In this document: piece after piece, positions 34,874-44,738 of the stretch
Layout of the letters: each line of letters begins with the position of its first letter
Position numbering within the stretch: the stretch's first letter is position 1
Source: Gnetum montanum
Lineage: Eukaryota > Streptophyta > Gnetopsida > Gnetales > Gnetaceae
NCBI GenBank assembly: GCA_015680685.1
Contig: MNCI01035196.1
Span: 62,001 to 126,000 of the forward strand
Direction of reading: 5' to 3'
Length of the DNA stretch: 64,000 nt
Notes under the pieces: model-generated
Told to the model about the DNA's origin: nothing
The model's input: the letters and a program-made list of their open reading frames with translations, nothing else
Database searches by the model: none
Program-made: the position numbers and the translations under genes

Positions 34874-35490
34874 TTTTTTTTAATAATTTGAATTTTGATA
34901 TTTTGAATATAGGCAAGTAGGTCACATTATTTTTTCAATATTTCGTATTTGTTTAATTTATGAATCTATTATGAGTGTTACAAATTTTTAAGAGTTAAAG
35001 AGACATTTAAATTAATGTGTGAGCTAATAAGAGTTAAAAGAAACTTAATGAAAGTAATTAATTTGAATTTGGATCTTACAATTTCTTAATTTCAATTCAA
35101 ACTTCAAACTAAGTCATCAAATCTATACATGGCGTCCTAGTTATAGCATTTCATAGGTACCAAGTTGTACACCAAGTCTTTAAATTACATTAGTATAGAA
35201 AATTGATTAGACACTAATTTTATGAATATTTTGGATGAACATCAAGTATATCTTCAAAAATTCATTTTGAAAGGGTAATTTATTAGGTTTTATAATCAAT
35301 ATGACCACAAGGTCTAAAGAGATAATCAATGATTTATGTTGAACAATGAGTAATTTTAGAACTTAAGAGTGACTTGTAAGAATTATCAACAAGATTTCTA
35401 CATAATTATGACAAAGGCAGGAACATACATTGCATTTCCTAAAAGACAAGTATTAAATGCTTCAAACTATAACATATTAAAACTTCAAAT
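34874..35490 (+). mobile_element. Left flank of T1: copia remnant, leader and gag start
   Basis: Joined to 47427, this would continue the copia gag found there: LNASNYNILKLQN just before the T1 insertion reads like the start of copia gag. A 59-bp block at 35284-35342 is repeated with few changes at 52463-52521 and may mark the two LTRs of this copia copy. No clear primer site was found. Confidence 0.4.
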
Positions 35491-37994
35491 TGTTGGCGAC
35501 CGTTTAGGACGTGACCACCAACGAGTGTCCTCGAACAGGATTTAGGTGCTTACTGGTCTCTAGCAACACCAAGGCCCAGATACTTCCAAATATACTCAGT
35601 AGTTAATGTAAGTATGTGTGTGTGTTGTTGTGATGTGTGGTTATGAAATATGAAATGATTGTGTTGTGTGTAAACTACAAATGACTTATCTTAAAGAGAT
35701 TCAACCAACTTTGCCAAGTACTGTGACTTGTTGACAGTTCCTATTTTGTTCAATTGCTTAGTCTACACGATCCTTATAATACCTACTTGTAAAAAATAAA
35801 ATTTTGCAAAAANNNNNNNNNNNNNNNNNNNNNNNNNNNNNNNNNNNNNNNNNNNNNNNNNNNNNNNNNNNNNNNNNNNNNNNNNNNNNNNNNNNNNNNN
35901 NNNNNNNNNNNNNNNNNNNNNNNNNNNNNNNNNNNNNNNNNNNNNNNNNNNNNNNNNNNNNNNNNNNNNNNNNNNNNNNNNNNNNNNNNNNNNNNNNNNN
36001 NNNNNNNNNNNNNNNNNNNNNNNNNNNNNNNNNNNNNNNNNNNNNNNNNNNNNNNNNNNNNNNNNNNNNNNNNNNNNNNNNNNNNNNNNNNNNNNNNNNN
36101 NNNNNNNNNNNNNNNNNNNNNNNNNNNNNNNNNNNNNNNNNNNNNNNNNNNNNNNNNNNNNNNNNNNNNNNNNNNNNNNNNNNNNNNNNNNNNNNNNNNN
36201 NNNNNNNNNNNNNNNNNNNNNNNNNNNNNNNNNNNNNNNNNNNNNNNNNNNNNNNNNNNNNNNNNNNNNNNNNNNNNNNNNNNNNNNNNNNNNNNNNNNN
36301 NNNNNNNNNNNNNNNNNNNNNNNNNNNNNNNNNNNNNNNNNNNNNNNNNNNNNNNNNNNNNNNNNNNNNNNNNNNNNNNNNNNNNNNNNNNNNNNNNNNN
36401 NNNNNNNNNNNNNNNNNNNNNNNNNNNNNNNNNNNNNNNNNNNNNNNNNNNNNNNNNNNNNNNNNNNNNNNNNNNNNNNNNNNNNNNNNNNNNNNNNNNN
36501 NNNNNNNNNNNNNNNNNNNNNNNNNNNNNNNNNNNNNNNNNNNNNNNNNNNNNNNNNNNNNNNNNNNNNNNNNNNNNNNNNNNNNNNNNNNNNNNNNNNN
36601 NNNNNNNNNNNNNNNNNNNNNNNNNNNNNNNNNNNNNNNNATAGCTTTTCATTTTTACTTGTTTAAAATTTTTAAGTTTTGAATACTATTGAAGCCCTAG
36701 TAATTTTATGAACAAGGTGATGGTATAATATCTACCTTGGTGTAAACATTGGTGGTAGCTAATCTACATAAATTTATATAAATAATTTATCTACACTTGC
36801 ACCCGTGTAAAAGTGGCTGGAAACAAAAATTCAAATCCAAAATATGAGGTCCAAATGTGATGGCACCAGGCCTAGAACTGCCAGCAAATATTTCCAAATT
36901 ATCCCACCCTGCCAAAAATCATTATCAACCGCCACCGTGGAAGAAGGCTCTACCACTACATCTAGCATTGTTGCCATGTGGTGTTCAGTTGCTAAAGAGT
37001 GGAGGAGAAGGATTTTTCTTCAAAAAATGATGTGCTGAACATAGGGTTTCAGTTGCCTCGAATTTTTTTTGTTTTGCCCCAAATTTGCTTAGGGCTTCCT
37101 GCATTTTTTTTTGAATCGTCTCCCAAATCACCACCATTGTTATTGATTGCAGAGCCAAGGGTGAACGTATAGTGGATCTACATCTAGCAAAACCGTAGGA
37201 ACCTTCATCATGTCATTATAACCACCACAACCTCTAGAACCGTCGCAGCCTACAAAACTAGAAATGCCACGACCTGCAAAACTAGAAATGAAACCGAGGT
37301 TTCAAAAAAATATGAGGGTTCTATGTATATTATGTATGGATGAGGGTTTCTATTTTTTTTTATCTCTCTACATTCATGGCAAAGAGGTTTTGTCCCCCAG
37401 GGACTTGGCCATGCCCGTGGCGATGGCGGTTTTCCTTGGTACAGTGGCTGCACCGTGATAAATGCCATGCGGTTGCACCATGATAAGCATTGCACGGTCA
37501 CATAATTTTACCATGTCTATTTCCCTCTTGGCTTTGTTCTGTTTCCTTTCCTTGCATTTCTCTAGCCTTCCAGCAACGAAACAGCAGCTACCATGGATGC
37601 AACAGCCAAATGCAGAAAATTTTTGCTTCACAGATGTCGTTGTTTCAATTTTTCTCCTCTTTTTTTTTTTATACTTTGACATGATTATATTTTTACATTA
37701 ATTTCCTTGCACCAGATGTATAAATGATACATATGAAAATTGGACTTCCTTCATAATCTTACTAGACCTTGATTCCGTAAAGCCTGGTTATGTATATATA
37801 TTGCTGCCTTGTAAAATGCATTTCTCAGAAATTCATAGGCTTACCATAGAAATGGTTCTCCTATACATTTTTTCCTTAAATCAAAAGAATGCCTTTGTTA
37901 ACTTATTATTTTCCTCTTAGGGCTGAAAATTTAGCCACTTCAAAAATTCTTAACCCATTAAGCCTGCTTCATGAAATGGCCAAATGTGCCAACA
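35491..37994 (-). repeat. T1 3' LTR (with gap)
   Basis: Matches 44739-47421 on both sides of the run of N. It begins tgttggcgacc and ends gccaaca on the + strand. Short frames inside it are not conserved in the sister LTR. Confidence 0.9.
35813..36640. other. Assembly gap (828 N) in T1 3' LTR
   Basis: Corresponds to 45061-46077 of the sister LTR (1017 bp), which predicts the missing content. Frames across it are artefacts. Confidence 0.95.
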
Positions 37995-38012
37995 TTTCTG
38001 CCCCCCTCAAAA
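37995..38012 (-). promoter_or_regulatory. Polypurine tract, T1
   Basis: On minus, tttttgaggggggcagaaa ends exactly at the 3' LTR start (37994). Confidence 0.75.
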
Positions 38013-39145
38013 ATTTAAAGAAACTTGTGCAACCTAATTTCAAAACTGAAACATAATGAAATTTTCATTGAATTTTTACAGCTGAATAGAAATATTTTTT
38101 GAGGAAAATTCCTATTTAACATAAGGTGTGATAGAACAAAAACCTCATTCCTAAGAAAAATAACAAACTATACATTATCAATTCCTTCATAGACTATTCT
38201 TGGGATGGAAATTGAATTGTGAGGGTTACCCTAGTAGGAATCCTCATCTCTCTAACTATTTCATAGGAAATCTCTAATGTGATGAAGGCTATTCAATTGT
38301 TCTTTGGCTTGGTGGAGCTCTCATCTTGATCTACTGGAGCTTTCTATTCAGCACATTTCTCATTTTCTTTTTCAGATGAGCTCTTCTGTTATTCTCCATT
38401 AGATCCTTCATTTTCCTCTCGGGAGACAAAGGCTTCTCCCCATATCTATGATGACTCTTCATTAGTTGGTTTCTCTTCTCTTTTCTCTTCCTCTTTGATG
38501 CAATCTTGGTATTGCCCCCAAACATTGGACTCTATCTCCAAACCTCTAGTGATAAAAGAAAATTCATCGAACAACCAAGCCATAAACGAACACCCTTTTG
38601 GAGCTCCACAAGACCTAGCCTTTAGTTAAGCCTTCAATACATGCTCAGGGAAACATCCCATCACATATGGAATAAAAGGCTTTTTTATTGCTCTCTCAAA
38701 CTCCATCTCCCTCTTTCAAATTAGCTCTTTCTTAATTTCCCTACTCAACTTAAATTGAAAGATGATGAAATTTTAGGCAACTTAACCCTCTTTTTATAGG
38801 TGCTAGAAATTTAAACTTCCCCCAAAGAGTCTTCAACCAAGCTTCCTTCTTTTTAGGCATTTTAACCATTTGTCACAATCCTCACTAAGTAGTGGATGAG
38901 TCACCCTCTCCACTTGTCACAATTGTAGAATTCCGCTTGTTCCACTTGTAGGCTTCCACTTGCCTCACTTGAAGAAAAATTATGTTCTAAATATAAATAA
39001 AGCATAATTAAACATATTAATTGATACTATATTTCTAGTAATATTTACATAATAATATATACATATATTATTTTATGTAATGACATCTTCAAACTGTATG
39101 CAATTGTCCCAAATAATGGTTTATATGAAAAACATTATATGGAAA
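38013..39145 (-). other. T1 3' untranslated region and integrase tail
   Basis: The first part on minus (39145 to about 39060) reads as a decayed integrase end (FPYNVFHINHY). The rest has no recognised gene. A 64-codon Lys/Arg-rich frame at 38525-38331 has no known motif. Confidence 0.5.
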
Positions 39146-40450
39146 TTACAATTCCATGCCATCCAAAGTTGATAATTTGTAAGTATCCTCTGACAATTGC
39201 TTTGTAATTTGAAAGGGACCAATCCATGTCAGGGTAAACTTATTTGGTTTTTTTATATTCCATAATAGGACAAGATCTCCTATTTTGAAAGTTATTTTTA
39301 GGGCTTTCCTATCAAACCATCTTTTAACTTGAGAGGTATTCTGTAACAAATTATCCCTTACTTTATCTACTTCAGCTTCTCTTTTAATAAGTAAAGTCAT
39401 GAAACTTCTATCTTTATCAGTATTTTCGCTATATCTTTGTACGAATTTGGAAGCTAAGCTTACAATCTTATTTATAATTCTTGCTGGCAAACCATAAACT
39501 AAGTTATATGGTGATGTCCCAATAACTTTCTTAAATCTAATTCGACCTGACCATAATGCGGATTGTAGATAATCAATCCAATTTTCTAGATTCCCATCCA
39601 TCGATTTCCTGATATAAGCGATAAGATTTTTATTGGTGGATTCTGCTAGGCCATTTCCCTGAGGATAATAATTTGATGAGGAAAATAAGAAAATGGATTT
39701 TATAGATGCCCATTTGATAAACTCTTCAGATTTGAAGGTGGATCCATTGTCTGACACTAACGCTTCGGGTAGACCAAATCTACTTAGAATTTGATCTTCT
39801 AGAAACTTAATCACATCTGATGCTGAACTTTCTCTTAGAGCCTTTTCCTTAGACCATTTAGTGAAATAATCAATAGCTGTGAGAATAAACTTGTGTCTAG
39901 CTCTTGAAGAAGTAATAGTACTAATAAAATCTAAACTCCATTGATAAAATGGTCTATCTGCAACTACTGGCTTTAAAGGGGCTTTAGCCTTTTTAATCTT
40001 GGGCCCATGAATTTGACATTTATAGCAATTTTGAATTTTTGAACTAATGTCTTGATACATGGAAGGCCATTAATATCCATATCAAAGTATATGTTGCATA
40101 GTTGACTTAGGGGATTCACAAAATAAATTTAAATGATTATGAAATTGTTCCAAAATGAAACTAATTTGATCATTATGAACACATTCCAATAAAACTCCCC
40201 AAAAATCCTTTCTATATAATATACCATCTTTAACAACGAATCTTCTTGCTCTTTTGAAGAAAGCTCTCTTTTGACTTGTAGTTAAATAATTTGGAATTTT
40301 CCTTATATTAAGAAATTTTAGAATTTTGTCATACCAATTCTCTTCATAGGTATCAAGTGTACATACTTTACTTTCTTCAGTCATTAACTTGGCTAATCCC
40401 ATTCCCTTAATTTTTTTGCATATTTCTAATGAAAATCTAAAACTTTGCAA
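39146..40450 (-). pseudogene. T1 integrase, core open reading frame intact
   Basis: Integrase that would insert the cDNA. The upstream frame (40450-40082) carries the RNase H/integrase linker and the start of the zinc finger (LEQFHNHLNLF). After a short break, 40060-39146 is open for 304 codons. It starts MYQDISSKIQNCYKCQ (C-x2-C of the finger), then FYQWSLDFI (first D), EALVSDNGSTF (second D), YYPQGNGLAESTNKN (E), and the C-terminal KIGDLVLLWNIKKPNKFTLT, WIGPFQI. All three catalytic residues are kept. Stops at 40061-40081 break the polyprotein, so the ATG at 40060 is not a natural start. Confidence 0.9.
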
Positions 40451-40479
40451 CTTTATAATCCATTTTCCTCTTTTTAATC

Positions 40480-40830
40480 CAATCTCATTTTGGGCTAGGA
40501 ATCACTTAACTGCCAGTTCAGTTAGCATAATGTGAACTAATGAACTTTCCAAATAATATTTAAAATGCTAAAGTGCTTTGATGACTACGAAATCTTGTTT
40601 CTCTAAGTCTAAATAATTTAACTCTGAACCTTTCAACTGATACCCAAAAAATCCAATTGGTTCATCTTGACCTTCACTATCCTTTTGTGTCAAAATGGCA
40701 GCGATAGAATCATTTGAAGCAAAAGAATATAACCAAAAATCTTCTTTAAGCTTAGGCTTCACTAAATGTGGAGCCTCTTGTATAACAATTTTAACTTCTG
40801 ATTAAGCTCTCTCTGACTCTGGTGTTTTCT
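40480..40830 (-). pseudogene. T1 RNase H (gypsy type), broken
   Basis: Second RNase H of the element, after RT. LYSFASNDSIAAILTQKD keeps the pattern of the first strand, but the usual Asp is Ala/Asn (FASN). IGFFGYQLKGSELNYLDLEK has the conserved Glu. Stops follow at about 40567 and 40500. Loss of the first Asp suggests it is inactive. Confidence 0.75.
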
Positions 40831-41527
40831 CTACTTGGACATCCTTTTTTAGCATATGCATCAAAGGTTTGGTAATTTCAGTAAACTTGAGGATGAACTT
40901 TTTCACAAAGTTAATCTTCCCAAAGAAAGATTTAAGAGATTTCTTACTTGTGGGATGCTCAATATTCTATACTACTTGAATTCGGGTATTGTCTATGGAA
41001 ATCCCTTCTTGACATATCACATGGCCTAATAAGCTTCTAGATTTAACCCCAAAGATACACTTCTTAGGATTTAATGAAATACCAAACTCATGACATCTAT
41101 CGAAAACTTGCTAGAGATGATTAATATGATCTTCTTTTTTCTTTGAGAATATTGTAATATCATCCAAATAAACCACCACGAATTTTCCTAATAAATCCTT
41201 GAATGCTAAATCCATTGCTCTTTGAAATGTAGCTCCAGCATTTGAAAATCCAAATGACATTCTTTTGTAAGTGAAAGTTCCCCATTTGGTGATAAATGAT
41301 GTTTTGTATCTATCATTCTTATCTACCACGATTTGATTATAACATGAGAAACCATATAAAAAATAATAAACTTGACAACCTGAGACTTTAATCAGCATCT
41401 CATCAATTCTTGGAAGTGGATACTTATCCCTTTTTGAGGCATCATTTAGATTTCTAAAGTCTACACAAAGCCTTATATCACCATTTTTCTTTCTCACTGG
41501 AACAAGGTTAGCAAGCCATGTTGAATA
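40831..41527 (-). pseudogene. T1 reverse transcriptase, core open
   Basis: RT core open from 41497 to 41111. RLCVDFRNLNDASKRDKYPL, PRIDEML; YGFSCYNQIVVDKNDRYKTS, FITKWGTFTYKRMSFGFSNA; GATFQRAMDLAFKDL; and the catalytic VVVYLDDITIF with YLDD at 41170-41159. Upstream, IIYLV and the WLANLVPVRKKNG-like lead-in cross a stop at about 41528. Downstream, the thumb part (SLNPKKCIFGVKS, then KKSLKSFFGKINFVKKFI) reads on with few stops. The group is Tat, not Athila. Confidence 0.9.
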
Positions 41528-41953
41528 TCATACCAGATATATGATTTGAGCTTGTAACAACTTCTTAATTTTAGCTTCCATAGTTGGTTCAAATGATGGA
41601 TTAAATTTCCTTTGTTTTTGTTTGACTATTTTGCAGCCTTCTATTAGAGGAATCTTGTGTGTCATCACATCTTGCCTAAAAGCTTTAAAATCATCATAGG
41701 ACCAAGAAAAATTGTCCAAATTATTTCTTAGACATGATAACAAGTCTTGCTTGAAACTCAAATATCTTTCCTTTGTAACATTCAACATCTTTGGCATCTT
41801 GTCTAATTCAAAATTTACTACCTCAAAAGCTTGACTATCTAGGTCTTGTAAATCTTTTCCAATAAGTAAATTTTTCTTGAACTCATGCTCCAAGTTGATC
41901 ATCCTTTTTGGAATGAAATTAGCTTTGGAATTTGATAACTTTTTAGGTATCAC
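41528..41953 (-). pseudogene. T1 linker before RT
   Basis: 141 open codons. It joins the archaeal-type RNase H to RT and ends with the RT lead-in: SWSYDDFKAFRQDVMTHKIP, KQRKFNPSFEPTMEAKIKKL. The same linker with FAWTYDDL-type wording occurs in plant Tat polyproteins. Its start overlaps the end of the preceding frame by 11 bases in a different phase, so a frameshift separates them. Confidence 0.8.
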
Positions 41954-42490
41954 TTGATCCTAAAATTCTTGTTTTCATAAATCTTAGTACTTGATCATCA
42001 TCTTCAAATACTTGTAAATGTCTTATATTATCTGGTACTGATGGCTGATGTTCTTCTTCAATCATGACATCTTTGTAACTTTCTATTATTTGCATATCCA
42101 ATGTTGAAGCTGCCTTTGCCAAATCATTTGCTATAAAATTCTCTGCTCTATTTATATGCTCTATTCGACAATGTTGAAACTGATCTAACATCTTACAAGC
42201 AAGTTTCTTATAAGGTCTTAAGAATGAACTCTGTACGACACAGTTACCCTTTACTTGTTCACAGACTAATCTTGAGTCTCCTTTTATAGTGATCACTTTG
42301 ATCTTTTTGTCTAGAGCTATTCTCATACCAATACATAAAGCTTCATATTCAGTCTTGTTGTTAGTTCAAGGGAAAGATAGATGAATTACTTTGAGAATTT
42401 TAGTGAATCATTCTTTAATATAACTATACCAACTCCTACACCTTTTGAATTACATGAACTATTAAATTATAGCTCCCATTTATCCTCATC
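41943..42490 (-). pseudogene. T1 archaeal-type RNase H (aRNH), upstream of RT
   Basis: Additional RNase H of the archaeal/plant type known from Tat elements. On minus it starts near 42478: KWEL-FNSSCNSKGVGVGIVI, where the first catalytic Asp (FDGS) reads Asn. After a +1 shift come NNKTEYEALCIGMRIALDKK (Glu kept), ITIKGDSRLVCEQVKG (Asp kept), LRPYKKLACKMLDQFQHCRI, EHINRAENFIANDLAKAAS (the ADALA position reads AND), and a tail with QPSVPDNIRHLQVFEDDDQV typical of this protein group. The domain sits between protease and RT. Confidence 0.85.
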
Positions 42491-42639
42491 CTTTGATTGT
42501 TCTTTTTCAAAACTATAATTTTCTTGAAGTGTACAAATTTTTTTTTTCAACACCTCCCTTTTCAACAATTTTACTTTTTCCATTTGAAGTAATATTATCT
42601 ATCATCAAAGGTTTGCTATAGATATATATCTGATTTGGT

Positions 42640-43180
42640 TCTCCTTTCCAAGGTAGCCACATGTGAAAATAATCTGTTGATATCTAACTCGAGAAATTCT
42701 TACTCCAACTTCTACTCAATAAGAGACTATGTGAATTTGGTATATCTGCCACTTGAATAGTTACTCTACTTCTGACAAGGGGTTCAGAAGCAATTTCCAA
42801 TAGGACATTTGGTAATTGACCCACAATCTTGACTCTACTTTTATCCACTTCAACAATCTTTTTATTTGGTTTTTTAGGAATTAAATTGAGTTTTTTACAT
42901 ATAGATAATGACATTATAGTAGACGTAGCTCCAGAATCAACCAAACAATTGTGTAAGTATTTATCCTTTAATTTCATTGTTAAGAGAAAAGGAGGAGCTT
43001 CCTTATCATATGAGGTCTTTAATTTCTCATCATTATTAGACACATAACTTAACTCTAATTCTCTAACTCTCCTTTTTCCTTTAATGAACTCTAAATCCTT
43101 TCTTTTCTGATCTCCTATTTGAAGCAACTGATAAAAGCTAATATTGACCTTGACATGTTTAAGGTCTTCAATCAAATCGT
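42640..43180 (-). pseudogene. T1 aspartic protease, open frame intact
   Basis: Retropepsin, open from 43175 to 42684 (163 codons). NCLVDSGATSTIMSLSICKK has the catalytic DSG at 42938-42930. Next, VEVDKSRVKIVGQLPNVLLE and SRVTIQVADIPNSHSLLLSR (LLLSR-W end). The reading continues into STDYFHMWLPWKGEPNQIYI below 42684 with a small break. Motifs needed for activity are present. The start codon belongs to a longer polyprotein. Confidence 0.85.
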
Positions 43181-43214
43181 ACTCTCCATCACCAATAAAG
43201 CTTGGTTTCTTTAT

Positions 43215-44618
43215 TCATTTATTAAAAGACTGATTTGGAGTGCTTTGCTCTACTTGATTGTCTTTACCTTTATTCTTATCTCTTCTATTTGGCTCAAAAG
43301 ATTTTCTCCTAGTAGACGAATTAGTAATAACATTTGGGGGTCTAGAAGCAGTTAGTCTTTCCTTTGATCGGAGACTATATCCATTTTCCTCATTGTTATT
43401 GCATTCTTCATCTGAAGACATATCTTCTTCAGAACTTGATATAGAAGAAGTATCGCTAAATCCATTGCTAGAATATTTACTTGCATAATGAACACCAGAT
43501 AACTCATTATCAAATTCAATATCAAGAAAGTTGGACATAATAAGGTCACTTTCATCTTCATCTTCTACTAACTTAGTGTCTTGATGTTTATGCTTTCTAT
43601 TTTTCCTTTCTTCTATGATATTAACTCTTGCCAAGGCTTTTTCAAGCTTCACTATTTTGTTAGACATATCTCTAATTAATTGTCCTTTTTCAGATCCTAC
43701 TCTTTCATGTTCTTAGTCTATCATAACATGAGATGGACCTGGTAAAGCTTTAAATTGAGAAAAATCTTGCATAGGAATCATAACTCTTTCTTATCTTTTT
43801 TGAATTGCAATATTTTCTTCAGGATTCAAGTTCAACTATTTCTTTAACTGTATAGCTTCACTAAAGTATTCATTTAGTGTAGTTAAGTTTGGAGTTCTCC
43901 TTAACCAAATTGAAATTTTGGGCTTGACAGCCTTAAGATAAGTTTCTTTAAGCATTTCTTTTGATTTTCTATATTGTCTTTGAAAGAGTCCACAAATTCA
44001 TTGAAACTTGATGTTAAAATCTCTAATTGACTCTTTAACTCCTTGCTTAGCTTGTATCAACCCATAGTATAGTTGTTGTTGATCTAATTGATTACCAAAC
44101 TGGGCCAAGAAAAGATTCTTCATGTCATCCCAACTTGTAATACTATTACTTGGTAAGTTTGAATACCAAATTTGAGCTATATCCTTTAAATTTGATACAA
44201 ACAACCTACAAGCTTAATCTTGATGTTGAATATTTGCATTAGCTAAAGCTAACTCAAACATGTGAATATATTCTTCAGCTAAATAAGCTTTTCCAGGAAT
44301 GAAAGGCTTAGGCAAATATTTGTAAACTACCTTAAGAATATCATTGTACTTCTAAAATCTTAATGGTGTAACTCCTTACCAAGGATTTGCCATCCTATTC
44401 CTTTGGATAGTTGAACTCTTAGACTTTCTATATCTTCTCTTACGAATCGATAAACCAGATCTAGTGGGTGATCTTCTTGATCTTCTAGTTTTCACTCCAC
44501 TTCTTGTTCCCAATTCAAAATCTTTCTTTTGTTCTTCTTCTGATGAAGAATCAATCTTAGAATCTAGAATATCTTTTGAAACTTTTAAATTTTCCAAACT
44601 ATCAATTTTCTTGTTCAT
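43215..44618 (-). pseudogene. gag: T1 gag, broken
   Basis: Gag. The likely start is the ATG at 44618 (MNKKIDSLENLKVSKDILDS), then a Ser/Arg-rich block (SGVKTRRSRRSPTRSGLSIR) and the capsid core at about 44340-44000 with CRLFVSNLKDIAQIWYSNLP and NSITSWDDMKNLFLAQFGNQ. A predicted coiled stretch (MSNKIVKLEKALARVN) follows, then an acidic Ser-rich tail to 43215 that leads to protease. No CCHC zinc knuckle is visible. Several stops (about 44375, 44215, 43995, 43715), most of them TAA/TAG at former Gln or Trp codons. Confidence 0.8.
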
Positions 44619-44713
44619 GAACTGAAAATAGTATTTTTTAAGCCTTTATAGTAACAAAGAATTGTTGATGTGCTAATATTATAAGGCTTATGAACCTAGA
44701 GGCTAAATGTTTG

Positions 44714-44731
44714 GCCCTCCTTCTAGCGCCA
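44714..44731 (-). promoter_or_regulatory. Candidate primer-binding site, T1
   Basis: On minus, TGGCGCTAGAAGGAGGGC, eight bases after the 5' LTR end. It starts with TGG as a primer site should. It is not the tRNA-Asp or initiator-Met site, and I could not name the tRNA. Confidence 0.6.
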
Positions 44732-44738
44732 AAAGAAC

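Noticed and set aside
35783-36682. Open frames of nearly 290 codons on both strands
   Set aside because: They consist of the run of N translated as X. No sequence evidence.
43258-43488. Frames on + over T1 gag and protease
   Set aside because: Antisense shadows of the acidic gag tail and protease on minus.
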